Source: an uncultured Alphaproteobacteria bacterium (GTDB lineage: Bacteria; Pseudomonadota; Alphaproteobacteria; MPNO01; UBA2964). From it: a stretch of 64,000 nt of DNA. The position numbers were made by a program, and so were the translations under genes. How positions within the stretch are numbered: the first letter of the stretch is position 1; the number at the start of each line of letters is the position of its first letter. Under the pieces are notes generated by a model that was not told the DNA's origin, did no database searches, and was given only the letters and a program-made list of their open reading frames with translations. The DNA lies in NCBI GenBank assembly GCA_951812775.1, contig OX638326.1, positions 1,686,335 to 1,750,334 of the forward strand, read 5' to 3'. This document shows, one piece after another, positions 8,444-18,494 of the stretch.

Positions 8444-9595
8444 CTAGGAAGAATAGCTGCGTCCTTTCCACGCCCCGCCTTTTCCGCGGCGATCTCGCAG
8501 AGCAGAAGAGATTGTCATGGCGGTATAGAGCGCCCCTGCAATGGGCAGGAGAACAGAATAGGCAGCGTTTAACCCATAAAGCTTCAATGTTGGGATGATC
8601 GATGCCGCCATAATAGACCAACCGGCAGCGCCAAAGACGGTCGCCGACAGATCCGTAATGGTAATACCTAAGACAAAGGCAAACGGTGGTACTAGGTACA
8701 GAAAAATCATTCCAACTGTAGATAAGGCCACCAGAAGGTTTGAACGCTTCAACTGTACGAAGGCCGTGCGGGCGACCATATCCCAAATCCCTCCAAGCCG
8801 GTCATAGCCGCGCAGGCTGCAACTCGTTTCTGTAAGTCCGAGCCATATCGGGCCACCAAGCTTAATCGCCGAAGCCAAAGCGCAATCGTCAATCACCCGG
8901 TCACGAATGCGGGATATGCCGCCGATCCGCCGCAAAGCTGTCCACCGCACCAACATACATCCACCGGCAGCTGCTGCCGTCTTACGAGCCACATTATTCA
9001 CCCAGGGGAACGGAAACAGTTTCTGAAAAAAATAGATAAAGGGCGGAATGAGAAGCGTTTCCCAAAAAGTCTGACATCGCAGCCTAACCATAAGAGACAC
9101 CAAATCCAGCTGATCCCTTTCGGCTTTTGTGACCAGTTGGGAAAGGACTCCCTGGCCATGCTTAATATCTGCGTCTGTAAGAAGGAGATAAGGCGTTTTC
9201 GGAAAGGCGGCCTCGGCATATTCAACACCTTGGGCAACGGCCCACATCTTCCCGGCCCACTTTTCCGGCAGGGGTTTGCCAGAGATAACCGTAACCCGGT
9301 CCTCCGCAATCGCCTCAACTATCTCTGCAGTGTCATCACTACTATTATCGTCCACCACAATGATATTGAGCTTCCCTCCATAGGGCTGTTTTAGCAGGGA
9401 CGTAACTGCTGCCTCTATCGTTTCAGCCTCGTCACGTGCAGGAATTACCGCCACGACATCTGGCCAGTCTCCCGTGTTCTCAAAACTGCCTTTCAGAAGC
9501 TGATCGCAGCGCCAATATCCGCCCCGGAACAGTAAAAGCCAGAGCCCGGCGATAAGCGCTCCGAAAGCGCAGAAAGAAAGCCAGGAAATAATCAT
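8444..9595 (-). CDS. hpnB: Hopanoid-associated membrane glycosyltransferase HpnB
   Basis: A 383-residue family-2 glycosyltransferase of the HpnB group. An N-terminal membrane helix (about residues 3-24) precedes the GT-A fold: VVAVIPARDEAETI, the IIVVDDNSSDDT nucleotide-sugar segment, LLLTDADIKH as the DxD-type metal site, and a downstream acceptor-site RDRVIDDCAL. Several hydrophobic helices close the C-terminus (about residues 290-370), placing the protein in the inner membrane. It is the first gene of the minus-strand hopanoid run, 56 bases upstream of hpnD. The family's exact sugar and acceptor are not settled; hopanoid side-chain glycosylation is inferred. Confidence 0.9.
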   Translation of the reverse strand: MIISWLSFCAFGALIAGLWLLLFRGGYWRCDQLLKGSFENTGDWPDVVAVIPARDEAETIEAAVTSLLKQPYGGKLNIIVVDDNSSDDTAEIVEAIAEDRVTVISGKPLPEKWAGKMWAVAQGVEYAEAAFPKTPYLLLTDADIKHGQGVLSQLVTKAERDQLDLVSLMVRLRCQTFWETLLIPPFIYFFQKLFPFPWVNNVARKTAAAAGGCMLVRWTALRRIGGISRIRDRVIDDCALASAIKLGGPIWLGLTETSCSLRGYDRLGGIWDMVARTAFVQLKRSNLLVALSTVGMIFLYLVPPFAFVLGITITDLSATVFGAAGWSIMAASIIPTLKLYGLNAAYSVLLPIAGALYTAMTISSALRDRRGKGGAWKGRSYSS

Positions 9596-9719
9596 GCGGA
9601 GTCGATAGCGCTTTTACTTCTCCTTGCCAAGAAGTCTAGGAAGAAGACGGAACCGCAAGCATTGACCACAGGTCGAAATGCGCTAAAACCAGCGCTCAGT
9701 TTTCTCTCGGGAGTCTCAG

Positions 9720-12700
9720 ATGACGGGTAACGTAAATGGCTGGCAGTTTTGGGTAGACCGTGGCGGTACGTTCACGGATTTGGTTGCCCGTCGCCCTGAT
9801 GGGTCCCTGCACGCCTATAAACTCCTGTCAGAAAATCCAGAACGATACAAAGATGCCGCCATTCAGGGCATTCGAGACCAGCTTGAAATAGACCAGGATA
9901 CGCCCGTTCCCGACGACCTGATCGACGCCGTAAAAATGGGAACGACTGTCGCCACCAATGCTTTGTTGGAGCGCAAGGGGGACCGGACCCTTCTCGTCAT
10001 AACGGAAGGTTTCGCAGATCAGCTTCGGATCGGCTATCAAAACCGTCCGAAAATCTTTGCCCGCAAAATTGAGCTGCCCGAGTTGCTCTATGAGAAAGTT
10101 GCTGAAGTAAAAGAACGCTATAGCGCGCATGGCGAGGAACTTGAACCTGTTGATACCGACGGCACGCGCAAAGCTCTCCAAGCCGGTTATGATGACGGTA
10201 TACGCTCCGTTGCAATCTGCTTCATGCATGGCTATCGCTATCACGACCACGAAAAGACCGTCGCCGAAATTGCGCGTGACGTCGGCTTCACACAGGTATC
10301 CGTAAGTCACGAAGTCAGCCCTCTGATGAAACTCGTAGGACGCGGCGATACGACAGTCGTTGACGCCTATGTCTCCCCTATCCTGCGACGCTATGTCGAC
10401 CAGGTCGCTTCATCGCTCGGCGATGTGCGCCTCATGTTTATGCAGTCGAATGGCGGACTGACGGATGCTCGGTTTTTCCAGGGCAAAGATTCCATCCTGT
10501 CAGGCCCGGCAGGCGGGATCGTTGGCGCTGCAAGAACGGCCGCTATGGCGGGGTACACCAAGTTGATCGGTTTCGACATGGGTGGCACCTCTACAGACGT
10601 TGCCCATTATAACGGCGAGTATGAGCGCGCTTTTGAAACGCTGGTCGCCGGTGTCCGCATGCGCGCGCCGATGATGCATATTCACACGGTGGCAGCAGGC
10701 GGCGGATCGATCCTGCATTTTGACGGCTCCCGCTATCGGGTAGGTCCGGACTCAGCCGGCGCAAATCCCGGTCCAGCCTGTTATCGACGCGGTGGCCCCC
10801 TCAGCGTCACGGATGCCAATGTCATGGTTGGCAAGATTAATCCAGATTTCTTCCCGCAGGTCTTCGGCCCTGACGGTGATCAGCCGATGGATGCAGACGT
10901 CGTTTTCCAGAAATTCGCGGACATGTCAGCGGAGATAGAGAAATCCACCGGCGACAAGCGCAGCCCGGTTGAAGTCGCCGATGGTTTCCTGAAGATCGCC
11001 GTCGAGAACATGGCCAACGCAATCAAACAGATTTCGGTCCAACGCGGCTATGACGTCACGGAATATACGCTGAACTGCTTCGGCGGTGCGGGCGGACAGC
11101 ATGCCTGTCTTGTCGCCGACGCCCTTGGCATGAAACGTGTTTTCGTCCATCCCTTTGCTGGCGTTCTCTCAGCCTATGGCATGGGTCTCGCCGACCAACG
11201 GGTGATGCGCGAACGGGCAGTCGAAGCCAAGATGGATGATGCCCTGATTGAGTCGCTGAACAATGCCTTGCAGGAAATGGAAGAAGACGGCCGTGCCGAA
11301 ATGGAACGACAGGGTGTCGATACTTCCCGCACCTCAGCGATTGCAAAGGCCCACCTCCGTTATGAGGGGACCGACACTGCTCTGGTAATTGATTTTGGCT
11401 CCCGCGACGAGATCATCGAGCGGTTCGAGGAAGCCCATCGTCAACAGTTCGGATTTATTTCCCCGGAGAAGGGTCACATCGTCGAAGCGCTATCGCTCGA
11501 AGTGATTGGCGAGGGTGAAGTCCTCGAAGATCCAATTCTCCCGGTCGATGAGAATGCTGCCGCCCCGGGCCCACTGGCAACGTTGTCGATGTATTCCGCC
11601 AACGAAACCCACGACACGCCGGTCTATGACCGGGATGCCCTGGTCCCAGGGTGTAAAGTCGATGGGCCAGTGATCCTTAAGGAAGCCAACGCAACAACGG
11701 TCATCGAACCGGGCTGGCAGGCCGAAGTCACCAAGCATAACCATGTTGTCATCACACGGGTTGTTGCCTTACCGAAGCGTGTCGTGATCGGCACGCAGGC
11801 CGACCCGGTCATGCTGGAAGTCTTCAATAATCTGTTCATGTCGATCGCCGAACAGATGGGCGGTGTCCTGCAGAATACCTCCTATTCAGTAAACATCAAG
11901 GAACGTCTCGATTTCTCCTGTGCGATTTTTGATACCGCCGGTGACCTGGTCGCCAATGCGCCGCATATACCGGTGCATCTCGGCTCAATGAGCGAAAGCG
12001 TGAAAACCGTTGTCCGCCAGCGTGAAGGCACGATGAAGCCCGGTGACGTGTATATGCTCAATACGCCTTATAACGGCGGTACTCATTTGCCCGACGTTAC
12101 AGTCATTACACCGGTTTTTGAAGAAGGCGTCGACGGCGTGCTGTTCTATGTCGCGTCGCGGGGTCATCACGCCGAGATTGGCGGCATCACCCCGGGTTCC
12201 GTTCCACCCTACTCCAAACATATCGATGAGGAAGGCGTCCTTCTGGATGATGTTCAGCTGGTTGCAGAAGGCACGATGCTGGAGGCCGAGACAGAAACGA
12301 TATTTACGAGCAATAAATACCCGACCCGAAACTTCCATCACAATCTCGGAGATCTGAAAGCGCAGATTGCAGCGAATGAAAAAGGTGTGCAGGAGCTGCA
12401 CAACATGGTCGAGCATTTCGGGCTTGATGTCGTGACCGCCTATATGCAGCACGTGCAGGACAATGCCGAGGAAACCGTCCGGCGTGTTATTGACACGTTG
12501 CATGACAGTTCGTTCGAGTATGACATGGATATTGGCGCGACGATCAAAGTCGCGATCACTGTTGATAAAGAAGCTAGAACTGCCCGCCTCGATTTTACGG
12601 GCACCTCGGATCAACAGAATAACAACTTCAACGCCCCGTCGGCGATCTGTGTAGCGGCGACACTCTACGTATTCCGCACATTGGTCGATGATGACATCCC

Positions 12701-13328
12701 ATTAAACGCCGGGTGTCTCAAACCACTCGACATTGTTATCCCTGAGGGCTGCATGTTGAACCCGGTCTATCCGGCCGCCGTTGTCGCCGGCAATGTCGAG
12801 ACGTCACAAGCAATTACCGACGCCTTGTTTGGCGCCCTCGGAATCATGGGCGCCGCTCAGGGGACGATGAATAACTTCACCTTTGGCAATGATAACCATC
12901 AATATTACGAAACGATCTGCGGTGGCGGTGGTGCAGGTCCGGATTATCAGGGCGCTGACGGCGTCCACACCAACATGACGAATACGCGCCTGACCGATCC
13001 GGAAATTCTCGAATGGCGTTTCCCTGTCCTGCTCGAAAGCTTCTCGCTTCGGCGCGGATCCGGTGGTGCAGGCCAGTATCGCGGGGGCGACGGCGTTATC
13101 CGCAAAGTGAAATTCCTGGAACCGATGACGGCATCCATCCTGTCTGGGCATCGTGAAATACCGCCTTATGGCATGGCAGGTGGCGAACCAGGAAAAATCG
13201 GCCGGAACTATGTCATCCGGACCGATGGTTCGACGGAAGAACTCCGTGGCACGGATTCAACGGAAGTAGAGGCCGACGACGTAATGGTTATCGAAACGCC
13301 CGGCGGCGGTGGGTACGGCGAGGCCTAG
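9720..13328 (+). CDS. Fused hydantoinase A/B (5-oxoprolinase-type ATP-dependent amidohydrolase)
   Basis: A 1202-residue fusion of HyuA-like (about 1-690) and HyuB-like (about 690-1200) halves, the arrangement of 5-oxoprolinase and some N-methylhydantoinases, which open lactam or hydantoin rings with ATP. Seen: the N-terminal phosphate loop [12 protein letters not shown], the second nucleotide motif [11 protein letters not shown], and in the B half [14 protein letters not shown] and [11 protein letters not shown] with conserved His. A GGGAG site precedes ATG 9720. Length suits the fused eukaryote-type 5-oxoprolinase. The substrate (5-oxoproline, hydantoin or another cyclic imide) cannot be decided. 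Acetone-carboxylase-type subunits belong to the same superfamily but are normally separate genes. Confidence 0.88.
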   Translation: MTGNVNGWQFWVDRGGTFTDLVARRPDGSLHAYKLLSENPERYKDAAIQGIRDQLEIDQDTPVPDDLIDAVKMGTTVATNALLERKGDRTLLVITEGFADQLRIGYQNRPKIFARKIELPELLYEKVAEVKERYSAHGEELEPVDTDGTRKALQAGYDDGIRSVAICFMHGYRYHDHEKTVAEIARDVGFTQVSVSHEVSPLMKLVGRGDTTVVDAYVSPILRRYVDQVASSLGDVRLMFMQSNGGLTDARFFQGKDSILSGPAGGIVGAARTAAMAGYTKLIGFDMGGTSTDVAHYNGEYERAFETLVAGVRMRAPMMHIHTVAAGGGSILHFDGSRYRVGPDSAGANPGPACYRRGGPLSVTDANVMVGKINPDFFPQVFGPDGDQPMDADVVFQKFADMSAEIEKSTGDKRSPVEVADGFLKIAVENMANAIKQISVQRGYDVTEYTLNCFGGAGGQHACLVADALGMKRVFVHPFAGVLSAYGMGLADQRVMRERAVEAKMDDALIESLNNALQEMEEDGRAEMERQGVDTSRTSAIAKAHLRYEGTDTALVIDFGSRDEIIERFEEAHRQQFGFISPEKGHIVEALSLEVIGEGEVLEDPILPVDENAAAPGPLATLSMYSANETHDTPVYDRDALVPGCKVDGPVILKEANATTVIEPGWQAEVTKHNHVVITRVVALPKRVVIGTQADPVMLEVFNNLFMSIAEQMGGVLQNTSYSVNIKERLDFSCAIFDTAGDLVANAPHIPVHLGSMSESVKTVVRQREGTMKPGDVYMLNTPYNGGTHLPDVTVITPVFEEGVDGVLFYVASRGHHAEIGGITPGSVPPYSKHIDEEGVLLDDVQLVAEGTMLEAETETIFTSNKYPTRNFHHNLGDLKAQIAANEKGVQELHNMVEHFGLDVVTAYMQHVQDNAEETVRRVIDTLHDSSFEYDMDIGATIKVAITVDKEARTARLDFTGTSDQQNNNFNAPSAICVAATLYVFRTLVDDDIPLNAGCLKPLDIVIPEGCMLNPVYPAAVVAGNVETSQAITDALFGALGIMGAAQGTMNNFTFGNDNHQYYETICGGGGAGPDYQGADGVHTNMTNTRLTDPEILEWRFPVLLESFSLRRGSGGAGQYRGGDGVIRKVKFLEPMTASILSGHREIPPYGMAGGEPGKIGRNYVIRTDGSTEELRGTDSTEVEADDVMVIETPGGGGYGEA

Positions 13329-13756
13329 ACAGGCCATTTCCCTTCCGCATTCAATTCTCTTTTCTTGCGAATAAGCGGAATTTTCGCTTTGCAGTAGGTG
13401 TGTTTTTCCACCAGTTTTCCGTCTCGGAAATGAAGCAAATCAAGCCCGCGATAAGCTCCGGATCTTTCTTCTTCCTCTAATGTCAAAACCCAGCGGATCA
13501 TCGCTTTCCCTGCTTCGACGTCGAGAAACATATCCTCCGTGTGGAAGCGCATGACCCCAAATTTTCCCGTAAATTGCGGCTCAAACGCCTTGCGAATAGC
13601 TTCAAGGCCAACATTGCGAACGCCATTGAACTCGTCATAGATCGCGTCCTCAACAAAGTACGACATTACCTCGTCGATATCCTCACGGTTGAACGCCTTC
13701 GTGAAATCGATCACAAGCTTTTCCAGCGCTGCCCGACCTGCTCTATCCTCTTCCAT
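13325..13756 (-). CDS. NTF2-like/SnoaL-fold small protein
   Basis: A 143-residue single-domain protein with the NTF2-like alpha+beta cone pattern: an N-terminal helix containing LVIDFTKAFNREDIDEVMSY, then AIYDEFNGV, and late strands around LLHFRDGKLVEKH. Members include SnoaL cyclases, limonene-epoxide hydrolases and many enzymes of unknown function. Longer starts exist, but AAAGGA sits six bases before ATG 13756 (the second of two adjacent ATGs), and this avoids overlap with the divergent CoA ligase. The C-terminus overlaps the hydantoinase stop by four bases. Its role is unknown; aromatic or lactone catabolism is a guess from neighbours. Confidence 0.75.
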   Translation of the reverse strand: MEEDRAGRAALEKLVIDFTKAFNREDIDEVMSYFVEDAIYDEFNGVRNVGLEAIRKAFEPQFTGKFGVMRFHTEDMFLDVEAGKAMIRWVLTLEEEERSGAYRGLDLLHFRDGKLVEKHTYCKAKIPLIRKKRELNAEGKWPV

Positions 13757-13894
13757 CATCGGTCCTTTAGGTTTTGCGCATGATCCCGGCTGAGGACCGG
13801 CAGCGTCAAGGAATTCTCGTCTAAAATCATGGCCATGCTTGACGTTGCAGCCCCCGGACCCCAAAATCCGCGGCCTCAGAATAAGGAGTATGAC

Positions 13895-15484
13895 ATGGCG
13901 CCCAAGGCAGGCGGAACACCCCCCGGCGGAACACATGATTACGCTGTTCCCTTTGATCACGTCGGCAATCTATTTGCGAAGTACAAAGAGCGGGACGCCG
14001 ATAAGGTTGCTCTGGTTGACGTCACACAGGACATCTCCATTACCTTTGGACAATTACATGACTGGTCGAACAGAATTGCCAACTGGCTGGTCGACAAAGG
14101 CATTCAAAAAGGGGACAGGGTCGCCCTTCTCACTGAGGAACGTATCGAAAAGCTCATACTGTGGATGGGAATTTGGCGCGCCGGTGCAGTTTGCTGCCCC
14201 ACCAATGTCGAAATGAACATCGCCTATGTTGCTGAAATTCTTGGTAACCTGGAATGCAAGTTGGCGCTGTACGATGCCGATCTCGACGTCAATCAAATGA
14301 CCGACGGCGTCGACATCGAAAGCATCAAATTTACTGGCTGGTCAAACGACCTTACGGGAGATGCAACAAGCGACGAAGCCTTTACCCAGATCGCCGCCGT
14401 CGCGGCTTCACCGGAACAGGGTCGCCCTTATTCCGAAACCGACGATGCAACGATTTTCTGTACCTCTGGCACAACAGATAAACCGAAAAATTTCCTGATT
14501 GATCATCTCGCGCATTGGTCTTTTGGCATGTCGACCATCGACCAGATAGGCCTGACCGAAGATGACAAAACGCTGGAGTTCCGCTCCTTTGGCTGGAATT
14601 CACCGCAGGGTCTGTCGCTGATGCCCTGGCTGGCCACGGGCTGCACATTGCATCTGGCGCGTCGCTTTTCGCACAGCAATTTCTTCAAGTGGATCAAAGA
14701 TAACGAAATTACATTCTCGGCCGGTATTCCGACGGTCATCAATATGCTGCTCGACCGACCAACCGGCGTAACGTCGAAAGATGTTCCGAGCCTGCGCCTG
14801 ATGAGCTCGTCCACGGCGCCGCTCAACCCGGAACGCTGGAAACAGTTTGAAGACACATATGGCATCAACCTGCTGCAGTTCTTTGGCTGTTCTGAAGGCG
14901 GGTGGGTATGCGGTAACCGCCACTACGCCAATAAATATGGCACTGTTGGACCACCGGCAAAACACCAGGAATTCCTGCTGGTCGATGAGGACGGCAACGC
15001 CGTACCGCAAGGTGAAGAAGGCGAAGTTACCCTTGGTGGCCCGCAATGCGCCAAAGCTTCCATGACAGCAGAAGGTGTATGGGAAGACCTCGATGGCAAG
15101 AGAGTTCGTTTAGGCGATCTCGCCGTCATGGATGATGAAGGGTTTATCACCGTAACAGGGCGTCTCAAGGACCTGATCATTCGCGGTGGCGTAAATATTT
15201 CGCCCGTCGAAGTCGACAATGTGATGATGCAGCATCCCAAGGTATATGAAGCCGCCGCCGTTGGCGTGCCCGACCCGATCTATGGTGAAGAAATTGTCGC
15301 CTATGTCGTGGTACGTGAAGGACAAACGCTTACGGAAGAGGAAATAAACGCCCATTGTGCGGAAACGCTAGCAGATTATCGTCTGCCAAAGCAGTTCCAC
15401 TTTATCGACGCCTTGCCAAAAAACGACCGCGGCAAGGTCCGCAGACCCGATCTGCAGGAAATGTGGAATCAGGACAACGCGTGA
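13895..15484 (+). CDS. AMP-forming acyl-CoA synthetase (adenylate-forming family), atypical P-loop
   Basis: A 529-residue adenylate-forming enzyme that would activate a carboxylate through an acyl-AMP to its CoA thioester. Seen: the P-loop in a divergent form, FCTSGTTDKPKN rather than the usual SGTTGxPKG; the adenine motif FFGCSEGGW; the hinge GRLKDLIIRGGVNISP; and the C-terminal catalytic Lys in NDRGKVRRP. An AAGGAG site lies six bases before ATG 13895, which is preferred over the upstream ATG 13829. The quinone oxidoreductase follows after five bases. The substrate could be an aliphatic or aromatic acid; cyclohexanecarboxylate- or crotonobetaine-type ligases are distant possibilities. Confidence 0.85.
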   Translation: MAPKAGGTPPGGTHDYAVPFDHVGNLFAKYKERDADKVALVDVTQDISITFGQLHDWSNRIANWLVDKGIQKGDRVALLTEERIEKLILWMGIWRAGAVCCPTNVEMNIAYVAEILGNLECKLALYDADLDVNQMTDGVDIESIKFTGWSNDLTGDATSDEAFTQIAAVAASPEQGRPYSETDDATIFCTSGTTDKPKNFLIDHLAHWSFGMSTIDQIGLTEDDKTLEFRSFGWNSPQGLSLMPWLATGCTLHLARRFSHSNFFKWIKDNEITFSAGIPTVINMLLDRPTGVTSKDVPSLRLMSSSTAPLNPERWKQFEDTYGINLLQFFGCSEGGWVCGNRHYANKYGTVGPPAKHQEFLLVDEDGNAVPQGEEGEVTLGGPQCAKASMTAEGVWEDLDGKRVRLGDLAVMDDEGFITVTGRLKDLIIRGGVNISPVEVDNVMMQHPKVYEAAAVGVPDPIYGEEIVAYVVVREGQTLTEEEINAHCAETLADYRLPKQFHFIDALPKNDRGKVRRPDLQEMWNQDNA

Positions 15485-15489
15485 TTTAA

Positions 15490-16494
15490 ATGCGAGGCCT
15501 ATGGGTCACAGAGTATACCGAGTTCGAGAATCTGACGGTTGAGGAGATTCCTTCTCCTGCGCTTGAGCCCAAACAAATCCGGATCAAGGTCAGGGCAGCA
15601 GGCGTTAGTTTCGTTGCCAATCTGGTCGTCGCAGGTAAATATCAGCGCAAACCACCTTTGCCCTCCACGCCGGGCACGGAATGCGCGGGAGAAGTCATCG
15701 AGTGCGGCGCAGAAGTAACACGATTTAAGCCCGGCGACCGGGTATGCGCCGCCCTGGATTGGGGAGCCTATGCCGAAGAAGCGGTTGCCTGGGAGGTTAA
15801 CACCTACGCCATTGCTGACAATTTGACGTTTGCGCAAGCGACCAACTTCAATTCCTATGCCACCAGCGGTGCTGCCCTGACATGGCCGCACCTCCTGAAT
15901 CTGCAAGCCGGACAAACATTACTCGTCCACGGAGCCGCAGGTGCCATAGGCCTGGCTGCGATCGACATTGCCAAAATCATTGGCGCAACTGTTATTGCGA
16001 CAGCCAGCACCGAAGAAAAACGTCAGGCCGCGCTACAACAGGGGGCTGATTATGTCATCGACTATTCAGATGGCGAATTCAGGGATGAAGTGAACGAGAT
16101 CACCGGCGGCAGGGGCGCAGACGCTATTCTCGATCCGGTTGGCGGCGATGTTTTTGATCAGTCACTGCGGTGTATTGCTATGGAAGGGCGCATTTGCCCG
16201 GTCGGGTTCACCTCGGGCCGTGCGGCGCAAATACCAAGCAATATCGTGCTCGTTAAAAACATCACCGTGTGCGGCCTGAATATGGGGACCTATTACGGAT
16301 GGAGTCCCAATGACGTGCGATATGAAATGGAAGATCGCGTTCGCAGCCTAATGACAGAGTTCGGTAACTGGGCCGCGGAAGAGAAGATTAAGCCGCAAGT
16401 CTGCGCAACGTTTCCCCTGGAGAATTTCAAAGAAGCTATGGCTCTGGTGCTGTCACGCAAATCTATCGGCCGCGTGGCTTTTGAAATGTCTTAA
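15490..16494 (+). CDS. NADPH:quinone oxidoreductase-type MDR enzyme
   Basis: A 334-residue medium-chain reductase of the quinone oxidoreductase/enoyl reductase branch, which lacks catalytic zinc and reduces activated double bonds or quinones with NADPH. Seen: the N-terminal GroES-like domain with TPGTECAGEV, the Rossmann motif HGAAGAIGLAAI at about 141-152, and the family signature GRGADAILDPVGGD. It starts five bases after the upstream CoA ligase stop, so both are probably one operon and may act on the same CoA-activated substrate. It ends convergently with the E1 beta gene, overlapping four bases. Confidence 0.85.
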   Translation: MRGLWVTEYTEFENLTVEEIPSPALEPKQIRIKVRAAGVSFVANLVVAGKYQRKPPLPSTPGTECAGEVIECGAEVTRFKPGDRVCAALDWGAYAEEAVAWEVNTYAIADNLTFAQATNFNSYATSGAALTWPHLLNLQAGQTLLVHGAAGAIGLAAIDIAKIIGATVIATASTEEKRQAALQQGADYVIDYSDGEFRDEVNEITGGRGADAILDPVGGDVFDQSLRCIAMEGRICPVGFTSGRAAQIPSNIVLVKNITVCGLNMGTYYGWSPNDVRYEMEDRVRSLMTEFGNWAAEEKIKPQVCATFPLENFKEAMALVLSRKSIGRVAFEMS

Positions 16495-17462
16495 CTGCAG
16501 AGTTGTTTTGCCGCTTCGACAATACGGTCTGTATTCGGTCCGATAAAATCTTCAAGCGCGACATTGGCCGGAACATGAACAGGCAGTCGGTTCACCCGTA
16601 CCGGAGGTACCTTCAAGAGGTCCATACCCTTCTCCGCCACCGTTGCAATAACCTCTGATGCGACCGAGCAGCGCGGTGGCGCTTCATCGACAACCACTAA
16701 ACGCCCCGTCTTCCCGACCGAAGACAGGATTGCCTCTTCATCCAGCGGCACCAGGGAACGCAGATCGACGATTTCCGCTTCGATGCCCTCTCCCGACAAG
16801 ACCTCGGCAGCTTCCAGTGAATGCACGACCTGCAACGAAGCAGCGACGATGGTGATATCTGCGCCCTGCCGCTTAATATCGGCAACACCAAAAGGAATAT
16901 CATACGTACCATCCGGCACTTCACCGGACCGCTTGTTAAGTTTTTGATAATCGATAAACACCGTCGGATTATTGCTCTTGATAGCGGTCCGCATCAGACC
17001 TTTTGCATCAGCCGGACAGGACGGCATTGCGATCTCAATACCGGGTGCATTCCACAACATCGATTGCGGGCTCTGGCTGTGCTGGACGGAACCACCACCG
17101 CGCAGGCCATGCACGACATGAAATACTGCCGGGACTGACACTGCCCCATTTGACATGTAATGCGCCTCACCCGCCTCATGGATGATCTGGTCCCAGGCCC
17201 GAAACATGAAGCTCGCTGTTCCCATTGGAAAGATCGTACGCACACCATCCATTGCCGCACCGGTTGCTATGGCTGCGATGGCGGCCTCTGAAATTGGCGG
17301 ATGAAATATTCGGTCGGCAAAGTCCTCCTTGATATGCTCGACATGTTCGTTGTTACCACCAACGCCCATTAGAGAACCCCAGACCAGCGCAACGTTCGGA
17401 TCTTCGTCCATACATTCGCGGATCGCCTCAACCAGGGCTTCAGCATGTGTCATGACTGCCAT
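16491..17462 (-). CDS. 2-oxoacid (pyruvate/acetoin/branched-chain type) dehydrogenase E1 beta subunit
   Basis: A 323-residue E1 beta subunit of a thiamine-diphosphate-dependent 2-oxoacid dehydrogenase, which forms an alpha2beta2 tetramer with the upstream gene. Seen: RIFHPPISEAAIAAIATGAA containing the TPP-site Glu, the conserved HGLRGGGSVQHSQSP loop with active-site His, and the C-terminal transketolase domain with VVVDEAPPRCSVASE. GGGGAGAG inside the end of the alpha gene precedes ATG 17462; the two genes are two bases apart. No E2 or E3 gene is present, so the complex must borrow them or use another acceptor. Acetoin, pyruvate or a branched-chain oxoacid could be the substrate. Confidence 0.88.
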   Translation of the reverse strand: MAVMTHAEALVEAIRECMDEDPNVALVWGSLMGVGGNNEHVEHIKEDFADRIFHPPISEAAIAAIATGAAMDGVRTIFPMGTASFMFRAWDQIIHEAGEAHYMSNGAVSVPAVFHVVHGLRGGGSVQHSQSPQSMLWNAPGIEIAMPSCPADAKGLMRTAIKSNNPTVFIDYQKLNKRSGEVPDGTYDIPFGVADIKRQGADITIVAASLQVVHSLEAAEVLSGEGIEAEIVDLRSLVPLDEEAILSSVGKTGRLVVVDEAPPRCSVASEVIATVAEKGMDLLKVPPVRVNRLPVHVPANVALEDFIGPNTDRIVEAAKQLCS

Positions 17463-17464
17463 GA

Positions 17465-18484
17465 TCAGCTCTCCCCGGCGAGCAGATGAGAGTAAACACT
17501 GTCCGTTTCGGGTAACGGCGAACTCAAGGCGAATTCTTTTGCGCTGGTAATCGTCTCAGTTACATCGACATCAATGCCGACGATATCACCAAATGTCCCC
17601 ACACCGTTAACGATCAAGTCACGCGCAAAGCGCAAGACAGGACCATGCGTTTTGAACCAGTCCTCATGCTCACCACTGATTGCACTGCCATCCCAGGCCA
17701 TCGAAACCTGGGTAAGGCCAGTTACCATGCTAGGAAAAGAGAAATAGTTTCCGGGCCACCGCTCTGTAAGCGCCTCGATAAAGACTGGGTGCCCGGTTGC
17801 CCGCACGCGCGTGGCACAATCGGCGAACAGCTCATCCACGGCCACGGCATCCCCGCCGTCGACCTCATGGCATTCCATTCCGAGCGCCTGAGGTATCTGT
17901 ATTACCCGGCCCTCCGGCAAATTGGACGTGTTATTTCCACCTTGAGATTTCAGGATCGCGCCGGGCGTATTGTTTTCGCACACAAAGATCACCGGCAGTT
18001 TCCAAAGCAATGCCAGGTTCAATGTCTCGAAAACAACGCCTTCTTCAAAACACCCATCGCCAAACATCGAAACGCCAATGCCACCGGACTTTTGAAGTTT
18101 GGCGGCAAATCCGGCTCCCGCTGCCAAAGGCACAGCGCCACCGACCAGTGCCGAGGTATGCGGCATACCTGCATCGGCAGAAGCGAGATGAAACGTACCG
18201 CCACGCCCCCCATTAGTGCCATCGACCCGATTCAGGATTTCAGCCAAGGCATTTTTGGGATCAACACCTCGCGCGATGGCGTGGCCATGATTGCGATGCG
18301 TCGAAAACACCCGATCTTCTGATCGCAACGACGCCATCACAGCCGCCCCGGTCGCCTCCTGGCCTATGTAAAGGTGGTAGTGGCCGCCAAAGAGTTTCTG
18401 CTCGTGAAAATCATAGACCGCCTCTTCAAAGCGGCGGATCAACATCATTTGCCGAAATATATCCAGCAATCGCAACTTATCCAT
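17465..18484 (-). CDS. 2-oxoacid dehydrogenase E1 alpha subunit (TPP-binding)
   Basis: A 339-residue TPP-binding E1 alpha subunit. The thiamine-diphosphate motif opens with GDGCFEEG and ends with CENN about 30 residues later (about 142-172). The N-terminal RRFEEAVYDFHEQKLFGG and the YIGQEATGAA helix are typical of pyruvate/acetoin E1 alpha, and the HRNHGHAIARG loop is the substrate/TPP-contact region. It pairs with the downstream beta subunit (two-base gap) as one minus-strand operon. Acetoin:DCPIP oxidoreductase and pyruvate dehydrogenase E1 are the closest-looking types; the sequence alone does not separate them. Confidence 0.9.
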   Translation of the reverse strand: MDKLRLLDIFRQMMLIRRFEEAVYDFHEQKLFGGHYHLYIGQEATGAAVMASLRSEDRVFSTHRNHGHAIARGVDPKNALAEILNRVDGTNGGRGGTFHLASADAGMPHTSALVGGAVPLAAGAGFAAKLQKSGGIGVSMFGDGCFEEGVVFETLNLALLWKLPVIFVCENNTPGAILKSQGGNNTSNLPEGRVIQIPQALGMECHEVDGGDAVAVDELFADCATRVRATGHPVFIEALTERWPGNYFSFPSMVTGLTQVSMAWDGSAISGEHEDWFKTHGPVLRFARDLIVNGVGTFGDIVGIDVDVTETITSAKEFALSSPLPETDSVYSHLLAGES

Positions 18485-18494
18485 TGCAGGCCTT

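Noticed and set aside
11985..12614. A 209-codon minus-strand frame inside the hydantoinase gene
   Set aside because: It is antisense to strongly conserved HyuB coding and shows no motif.
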